Assembly (NCBI GenBank): GCA_947461645.1
Contig: CANHMN010000030.1
Location: 1-11,932, forward strand
Source: Chitinophagaceae bacterium
Lineage (GTDB): Bacteria > Bacteroidota > Bacteroidia > Chitinophagales > Chitinophagaceae
DNA: 11,932 nt
Direction of reading: 5' to 3'
This document shows, piece by piece, positions 8,161 to 11,932 of the stretch. Positions within the stretch are counted from its first letter, which is position 1. Every line of letters begins with the position of its first letter. Below the pieces are notes generated by a model that was not told the origin of the DNA, did no database searches, and saw only the letters and a program-made list of their open reading frames with translations. A program made the translations under genes and the position numbers.

Positions 8161-8168
8161 CAAATTTA
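8161..8168 (-). promoter_or_regulatory. -7 promoter box of mutS
   Basis: On the minus strand this reads TAAATTTG, a full match to TAnnTTTG, and ends just 6 bases before the mutS ATG. If used, the transcript would start about 1-4 bases before the start codon and be nearly leaderless. The TTG that could be taken for a mutS start at 8163 lies within this box. No -33 element is recognisable. Confidence 0.45.
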
Positions 8169-8220
8169 AGCGGAGATACCTGATTTTATCTATTCATAAT
8201 CCAATTATACCCGGCTAAAT

Positions 8221-8244
8221 ATGCACATTTTCTCAATTGTGCGT
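8221..8244. repeat. Inverted repeat, possible operator
   Basis: The arms ATGCACA (8221-8227) and TGTGCGT (8238-8244) are complementary over 7 positions, one of them a T-G wobble, with a 10-base spacer. No run of T follows on either strand, so it does not look like a terminator. It lies 53 bases upstream of the mutS -7 box and about 105 bases upstream of the lolA -7 box, where a regulator could act on either gene. A chance origin is possible. Confidence 0.3.
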
Positions 8245-8348
8245 AACCCTTATTGTTTCCTTAAAAATAATTCGCATTTGAACCTATTCCTTAACAAAAG
8301 ATTTGCCCGTTTTTTCAATGCTTCAATCCTTTAAAATGATTTACTGCA

Positions 8349-8356
8349 TATCTTTG
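8349..8356 (+). promoter_or_regulatory. -7 promoter box of lolA
   Basis: TATCTTTG is identical to the box before the glmM-like gene, and the bases after it are also G/C-rich (CGCC here, CCGC there). It lies 119 bases upstream of the lolA ATG, which implies a long untranslated leader. I found no better match to TAnnTTTG nearer the start codon. Confidence 0.5.
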
Positions 8357-8397
8357 CGCCGAATTGAATCAGGCAAAAAATCTGTGTAGTTTGGAAC

Positions 8398-8416
8398 AGG
8401 ATTTGCAGTCCTTTTT
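8398..8416 (+). other. Small hairpin with T run in the lolA leader
   Basis: AGGAT and GTCCT can form a 5-pair stem (one T-G wobble) around the loop TTGCA, followed by five T residues (8412-8416). It resembles a weak intrinsic terminator or attenuator between the predicted promoter and lolA, but the stem is short and may be chance. Confidence 0.25.
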
Positions 8417-8475
8417 AAACCATTGAATCAAAAGCTGCTCTGACTGGCTCTATTTAAAAACAAACATTTCTATTG

Positions 8476-9144
8476 ATGAAAAATTTATCCCATAAGCTTA
8501 TTGCGCTTTTAGTGTTTCTCTTTACTTTTTCTGTTAATGCCCAAGTGCCTAAAGGAATGGGTAAAAGTGATGTTGAGGCCAAAAAAATACTAGATGCCGT
8601 GAGCCAAAAATTCAAAAGCTATAAAACAGTTCAGGCAAACTTCAATCTTAAAATTGAAAATGCAGCCGGTAAAGTAATTGGGACCAAAAAAGGGGCTTTG
8701 AGCATGAAGGCAACCAAATATAGAATAAGTGTTTCCGGACAAGAGATTTTTTCAGATGGATCGAATACCTGGACCTACGAAAAAGCCTCCAACGAAGTGA
8801 CCATCAATAAAATTGATCCTTCTGCAAATTCTATCACTCCTCAGAAGTTGTTTACCAATTTTTACGACAAAGATTTTCTTTACAAGCTTAATGGTAAAGT
8901 AAAAGAGGGCGGAAAGACCATGCAGGAAATAGAATTGACTCCTATCGACAAATCAAAGACTTTTTTCAAAGTATTGTTGTATATCGATCAAAACAACATC
9001 ATGACTACAAAAATTTTCGAAAAAGCTGGAGGAAAATATACTTATAGCATCAGCGGTATGAAAACAGGTGCTGTATTGGCCGACAATGTTTTTATTTTTG
9101 ATGCAAAAAAATATCCCGGAGTAGAAGTGGTGGATTTGAGATAA
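8476..9144 (+). CDS. lolA: Outer membrane lipoprotein carrier protein LolA
   Basis: The 222-residue product is a predicted periplasmic chaperone that accepts lipoproteins released by the inner-membrane LolCDE transporter and carries them to the outer membrane. It begins with a Sec signal peptide (KNLSHKLIALLVFLFTFSVNA, cleavage near Ala22-Gln23) without a lipobox, so the mature protein is soluble. The mature part alternates short beta strands as in the LolA half-barrel: VQANFNLKIENAAG, KKGALSMKATKYRISVSG, SDGSNTWTYEKASNEVTI, then QEIELTPIDKS and TKIFEKAGGKYTYSISG. The wording around DGSNTWTY and the PTDKS-like strand is typical of the family. The ATG at 8476 is preferred to the in-frame TTG at 8473. 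No lolB or ftsK is beside it. ubiX converges on it 9 bases downstream, with no clear terminator between. Confidence 0.85.
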   Translation: MKNLSHKLIALLVFLFTFSVNAQVPKGMGKSDVEAKKILDAVSQKFKSYKTVQANFNLKIENAAGKVIGTKKGALSMKATKYRISVSGQEIFSDGSNTWTYEKASNEVTINKIDPSANSITPQKLFTNFYDKDFLYKLNGKVKEGGKTMQEIELTPIDKSKTFFKVLLYIDQNNIMTTKIFEKAGGKYTYSISGMKTGAVLADNVFIFDAKKYPGVEVVDLR

Positions 9145-9153
9145 GCTCCCTTT

Positions 9154-9711
9154 TTAGTTTCCCCACCTGAAGCTATTGTTCTTCAATCCTGTGAGGTCTA
9201 TAACTCTGTCCACTACTGTGTTTGCTACTTCCTCTATGGTTGTTGGTTTGCTGTAAAACGATGGAGTAGCAGGACAAATAATTCCGCCTGCCATAGTTAT
9301 CGTTTCCATGTTTTTTATGTGAATCAGGCTGTACGGAGTTTCCCTCGCTACACAAATCAATCTTCTCCTTTCTTTTAAGATAACATCTGCGGCTCTCGCA
9401 ATCAAATCACCTGAGGTCCCGGAAGCAATTCTTCCCAGTGTTCCCATGCTGCAGGGTACGATAATCATGGTGTCGTATTGTCCGGAGCCGGAAGCAAACG
9501 GTGCATGAAAATCCTGAAGCGTGAATTGTTTAACAGGCAGCTTCTCATAATCATCATTGCCAAGTTCTGTTCGCCATACTTCTTTAGCATTTTCGGTAAG
9601 AATCATCGAAATTTCTTCTATCTGATCCTTTAGCAACAATAGTTTTTCCGTCAACAATTTTGCATAAATCGATCCGCTGGCACCTGTAACTGCAACAACT
9701 ATTTTTTTCAT
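9154..9711 (-). CDS. ubiX: Flavin prenyltransferase UbiX
   Basis: The 185-residue enzyme joins dimethylallyl phosphate to FMN, making the prenylated FMN cofactor of UbiD-type decarboxylases. Sequence marks are the flavin-binding VTGASGS (8-14), VPCSMGTLGRIASG (85-98), the segment LIARAADVILKERR and RETPYS (123-128). Lys113, Arg123, Glu124, Tyr153 and Arg169 fall at a constant offset of 16 from the residues I recall as lining the Pseudomonas UbiX active site (Lys129, Arg139, Glu140, Tyr169, Arg185), which supports an active enzyme. The ATG at 9711 opens directly into MKKIVVAVTGASG; the in-frame TTG at 9741 lies within the -7 box and was rejected. No ubiD partner is in the window, so the downstream pathway (quinone synthesis or aromatic acid decarboxylation) is unknown. 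It is divergent from the permease gene, 139 bases away. Confidence 0.94.
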   Translation of the reverse strand: MKKIVVAVTGASGSIYAKLLTEKLLLLKDQIEEISMILTENAKEVWRTELGNDDYEKLPVKQFTLQDFHAPFASGSGQYDTMIIVPCSMGTLGRIASGTSGDLIARAADVILKERRRLICVARETPYSLIHIKNMETITMAGGIICPATPSFYSKPTTIEEVANTVVDRVIDLTGLKNNSFRWGN

Positions 9712-9738
9712 TACCGGAGAGTTTATTTCTATCAACAA

Positions 9739-9746
9739 CAAATTTA
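9739..9746 (-). promoter_or_regulatory. -7 promoter box of ubiX
   Basis: On the minus strand this reads TAAATTTG, identical to the mutS box, and ends 27 bases before the ubiX ATG at 9711. The TTG at 9741, which extends the open frame by ten codons, is part of this box and so is unlikely to be translated. No -33 element is recognisable. Confidence 0.5.
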
Positions 9747-9826
9747 CTTCAATATAGTTCTTTCTTTTAGCTGTTAAATATGCAATAGCCTCTTTTCAAG
9801 GCAAGGAATTTGTCCAATTTATGCAT

Positions 9827-9834
9827 TAATATTG
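9827..9834 (+). promoter_or_regulatory. Possible -7 box of the APC permease gene
   Basis: TAATATTG matches TAnnTTTG with one mismatch and ends 16 bases before the ATG at 9851. An upstream TTTG at 9809-9812 could be a -33 element, but the 14-base spacing is shorter than usual, so this is a weak call. Confidence 0.35.
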
Positions 9835-9850
9835 TTGGCAAACACAGGCT

Positions 9851-11206
9851 ATGCTCAAAAGAAAAATTGGGTTATTTCAGGGTACCACGCTCAATATGAT
9901 TGATATGGTTGGTATTGGTCCATTTGTAACCCTTCCCATTGTTATTGGTTATCTCGGTGGTATGTACGTGTATGCCTGGATAGCAGGAGCACTGCTTTCA
10001 CTTGTTGATGCCATGATATGGAGTGAGCTGGGAGCAGCATTTCCATTGGCAGGGGGGAGTTTCAATTTTCTCAGTGAAGCTTATGGAAAGCACAAAGCCG
10101 GTAAGTTAATGAGCTTTCTTTATGTATGGCAAACCATTATTCAGGCCCCGCTAGTGGCAGCATCAGCTGCTATTGGCTTTAGTGCCTATTTGTTGTTTCT
10201 TATTCCTGATTTAGCGGTTTGGCAACAGAAATTGGTTTCGGGTAGTGTGATTGTTTTGATAACCATATTGCTCTACAGAAAAATTGAAAGTATAGGTAAA
10301 ATAGGGGTGTTGTTGTGGATAGGCGTATTGCTGACTTTAGGATGGATAATTTTTGGAGGAATTGCTCATGGCAATATGCTCAATACCATGAAGGATTCTT
10401 TGAATTCTTTTCATGTAGAAACACTTATGTCTTTTGTTTTCGGACAGGCCTGCGTAAAAACAGTTTACAGCTACCTAGGTTATTATAATGTATGTCATTT
10501 GGGCAGTGAAATCAATAATCCTCAACGCAACATACCCAGGAGTATGTTTTTATCGGTAGCAGGAATTGCCATTCTTTATTTGCTTATGAATTGGAGCGTT
10601 AGCAGTGTAATTCCCTGGCAGGAAATTAAAGTTTGGCAGGATAACAATACAAACAATTTTGTGGTCAGTGTTTTTATTGAAAGATTGTATGGTCATACCG
10701 CTGCAAATATAGCTACCATCATGATTCTATGGGTGGCACTGGCATCGCTGTTTGCAGTTTTGCTAGGCTATTCAAGAGTGCCTTATGCGGCTGCAGTAAA
10801 TGGTTCTTTCTTCAAAGTTTTTGCAAAACTTCACCCTACTAAAAATTTCCCCTATGTATCACTGTTAGTATTGTCAGCTATAGCTTTTGTATTTAGTTTG
10901 CTTTTTAGAATGGGAGAGGTGATAAGTGGTATTTTAGCTATGAGAATCGTTGTTCAGTTTATCGGGCAGGCAGTAGGATTGTCCTTACTTCACCGAAAAA
11001 AACAAACGGATTTTCCTTACAAGATGCCATTGTATCCATTGCCCATTATTTTGGCAATACTGATGTGGTTGTTTGTGTTTTATGCAACAGGATTAACAGT
11101 AATAGTATCTTTCCTTATCGTATTGACAAGCGGAGTTGCTGTTTTTCTGGTGAAATCGCACTTCAACAGAGAATGGCCTTATGAAAATGTCCAACGAAAA
11201 ACTTAA
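9851..11206 (+). CDS. APC-family amino acid permease
   Basis: The 451-residue integral membrane protein has about 12 hydrophobic segments (roughly 14-33, 36-57, 84-117, 131-142, 151-170, 190-210, 232-252, 284-306, 336-352, 354-380, 394-411, 413-435), as expected for an amino acid-polyamine-organocation carrier of the inner membrane. The broken first helix carries GIGPFVTLP (21-29) in place of the common GSGIF-type motif, as in a known subgroup of these permeases. The segment after helix 6 has LGSEINNPQRNIPRS (217-231), matching the family signature E-x-x-NPxRNIPR. Transport of an amino acid by proton symport or exchange is inferred; the substrate cannot be read from sequence. It is divergent from ubiX and its stop shares the four bases TTAA with the stop of the convergent synthase gene. 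Confidence 0.88.
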   Translation: MLKRKIGLFQGTTLNMIDMVGIGPFVTLPIVIGYLGGMYVYAWIAGALLSLVDAMIWSELGAAFPLAGGSFNFLSEAYGKHKAGKLMSFLYVWQTIIQAPLVAASAAIGFSAYLLFLIPDLAVWQQKLVSGSVIVLITILLYRKIESIGKIGVLLWIGVLLTLGWIIFGGIAHGNMLNTMKDSLNSFHVETLMSFVFGQACVKTVYSYLGYYNVCHLGSEINNPQRNIPRSMFLSVAGIAILYLLMNWSVSSVIPWQEIKVWQDNNTNNFVVSVFIERLYGHTAANIATIMILWVALASLFAVLLGYSRVPYAAAVNGSFFKVFAKLHPTKNFPYVSLLVLSAIAFVFSLLFRMGEVISGILAMRIVVQFIGQAVGLSLLHRKKQTDFPYKMPLYPLPIILAILMWLFVFYATGLTVIVSFLIVLTSGVAVFLVKSHFNREWPYENVQRKT

Positions 11207-11932
11207 AACTGCTCAGCCATATTCGGAATGTCGGCAGCTTTGTATGCGCCTATGTCCAATTTCTTTTTCGTTTCTTCAAAAGCTTTTAGTGTAAGGTCGA
11301 TGTCTTCGAAACTATGAGCAGCTGTTGGAATCAAACGGTAAATGATATCTCCCTTTGGAATTACTGGATAAACTACAATGCTGCAGAAGATGTTGTAATT
11401 CTCTCTGAGGTCCATTACCATTTGCGTAGCTTCAGGCACATCGCCTTTCATGTATATTGGCGTAACAGGCGAATTGGTGTTGCCGATATCAAAACCTCTA
11501 GACTTCAAACCGTTTTGAAGTCTCTCCACATTATCCCATAAATTTTTTCTGAGTTCGGGCATGGTTATGGTCATTTCCATTCTTTTAAGCATGCCTTCAA
11601 CAATAATCAGCGGTAAGCTCTTGGCGAAAATCTGAGAACGGGTATTGTATCTTAAATATTTTATCACTGCTTTTGGTCCGCTGATGAATGCTCCAATGCT
11701 TCCCATGCTTTTTACAAAAGTGCTGAAGTACAAATCAATACCATCCTGGCAACCTTGTGCTTCATCAGCACCTGCTCCTGTTGGTCCCATGTAACCGAAA
11801 CCATGAGCATCATCAATTAAAATCCTGAATTCATATTTTTTCTTGAGGGCAACAATTTCTTTGAGTATACCTTGCTCGCCGTCCATACCAAAAACTCCTT
11901 CGGTAATCAGCAATATTCCGCCGCCATTTTTA
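11203..11932 (-). CDS. Alpha-oxoamine synthase, serine palmitoyltransferase-like (partial, N-terminal part outside the window)
   Basis: This is the C-terminal 242 residues of a PLP-dependent fold-type I enzyme that condenses an amino acid with an acyl-CoA or acyl-ACP. The frame is open to the right edge, reading KNGGGILLITEGVFGMDGE in, so the true start lies beyond; the TTG at 11913 is internal. Visible are the PLP-binding DDAHGFG (about 40-46 from the edge), the Schiff-base lysine in STFVKSMGSIGAFISG (Lys74), the segment YNTRSQIFAKSLP and the small-domain ending VVYPVIPKGDIIYRLIPTAAHS. In Bacteroidota the closest role is serine palmitoyltransferase, the first step of sphingolipid synthesis. 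Alternatives are cysteate acyltransferase (sulfonolipids), glycine C-acetyltransferase and 8-amino-7-oxononanoate synthase; half a protein cannot separate these. A tail of about 15 residues (GAYKAADIPNMAEQF) follows the usual domain end. Confidence 0.8.
   Translation of the reverse strand, partial: KNGGGILLITEGVFGMDGEQGILKEIVALKKKYEFRILIDDAHGFGYMGPTGAGADEAQGCQDGIDLYFSTFVKSMGSIGAFISGPKAVIKYLRYNTRSQIFAKSLPLIIVEGMLKRMEMTITMPELRKNLWDNVERLQNGLKSRGFDIGNTNSPVTPIYMKGDVPEATQMVMDLRENYNIFCSIVVYPVIPKGDIIYRLIPTAAHSFEDIDLTLKAFEETKKKLDIGAYKAADIPNMAEQF

Larger units (their letters stand above)
8169..8475. other. Divergent intergenic region between mutS and lolA
   Basis: These roughly 307 bases hold no supportable gene. 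From left to right I see the inverted repeat at 8221-8244, an AT-rich stretch, the lolA -7 box at 8349-8356 and a leader of about 119 bases with a small hairpin and a 9-base direct repeat. The only longer open stretch is a 37-codon frame at 8221-8334 with no sign of being real. Confidence 0.7.

Noticed and set aside
8221..8334. A 37-codon plus-strand frame starting with ATG in the mutS-lolA gap
   Set aside because: There is no promoter box or ribosome site in front, no recognisable sequence, and its first 24 bases coincide with the inverted repeat. It looks like chance.
9145..9153. A possible bidirectional terminator between lolA and ubiX
   Set aside because: The GAG/CTC arms give only three pairs next to a short T run, which is not enough to support a terminator.
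1..11932. A defence system, CRISPR array, insertion sequence, prophage or tRNA gene
   Set aside because: No regular repeat-spacer pattern, transposase, integrase, phage protein or cloverleaf-like sequence was seen. Almost all the DNA is covered by recognisable genes of ordinary type.

Overview
The window is ordinary chromosomal DNA of a Bacteroidota bacterium. Four things point there: a secreted protein ending in a type IX secretion (T9SS) type B sorting domain with the PNAFTPNGDGLND signature; a Bacteroidota-type -7 promoter box (TAnnTTTG) before nearly every transcription unit, with no clear Shine-Dalgarno sequences; a LolA carrier with Bacteroidota-like features; and a serine palmitoyltransferase-like enzyme. 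Tryptophan 2,3-dioxygenase implies life with oxygen. The DNA is AT-rich and even in character. I see no tRNA, rRNA, CRISPR array, transposase, integrase or phage gene. Genus cannot be fixed from this sequence.

Layout. (1) Positions 72-2617, plus strand: a phosphohexomutase of the GlmM/PMM family followed 5 bases later by a NifS/IscS-type cysteine desulfurase, almost certainly one operon. (2) Positions 2614-8154, minus strand: mutS, then a 588-residue T9SS-exported protein with PKD-like domains, then tryptophan 2,3-dioxygenase. Gaps are 72 and 57 bases and each gene has its own possible -7 box, so they may be read separately. (3) Positions 8155-8475: a divergent intergenic region with the mutS and lolA promoters, an inverted repeat and a long lolA leader. 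(4) lolA (plus) and ubiX (minus) converge with a 9-base gap. (5) An APC-family permease (plus) runs divergently from ubiX and converges on a partial serine palmitoyltransferase-like gene (minus) that leaves the window at its right edge.

The genes are mostly housekeeping: cell-wall sugar precursor supply, sulfur mobilisation, mismatch repair, lipoprotein transport, prenyl-FMN synthesis, amino acid uptake, tryptophan breakdown and probably sphingoid-base synthesis. They do not form one pathway. The least understood gene is the T9SS cargo protein. I found no convincing new biological system. The items most worth checking are the promoter/start-codon pattern (several long reading frames begin at TTG codons inside or upstream of the promoter box), the structured lolA leader, the subfamily of the phosphohexomutase, and whether the terminal synthase makes sphingolipids or sulfonolipids.
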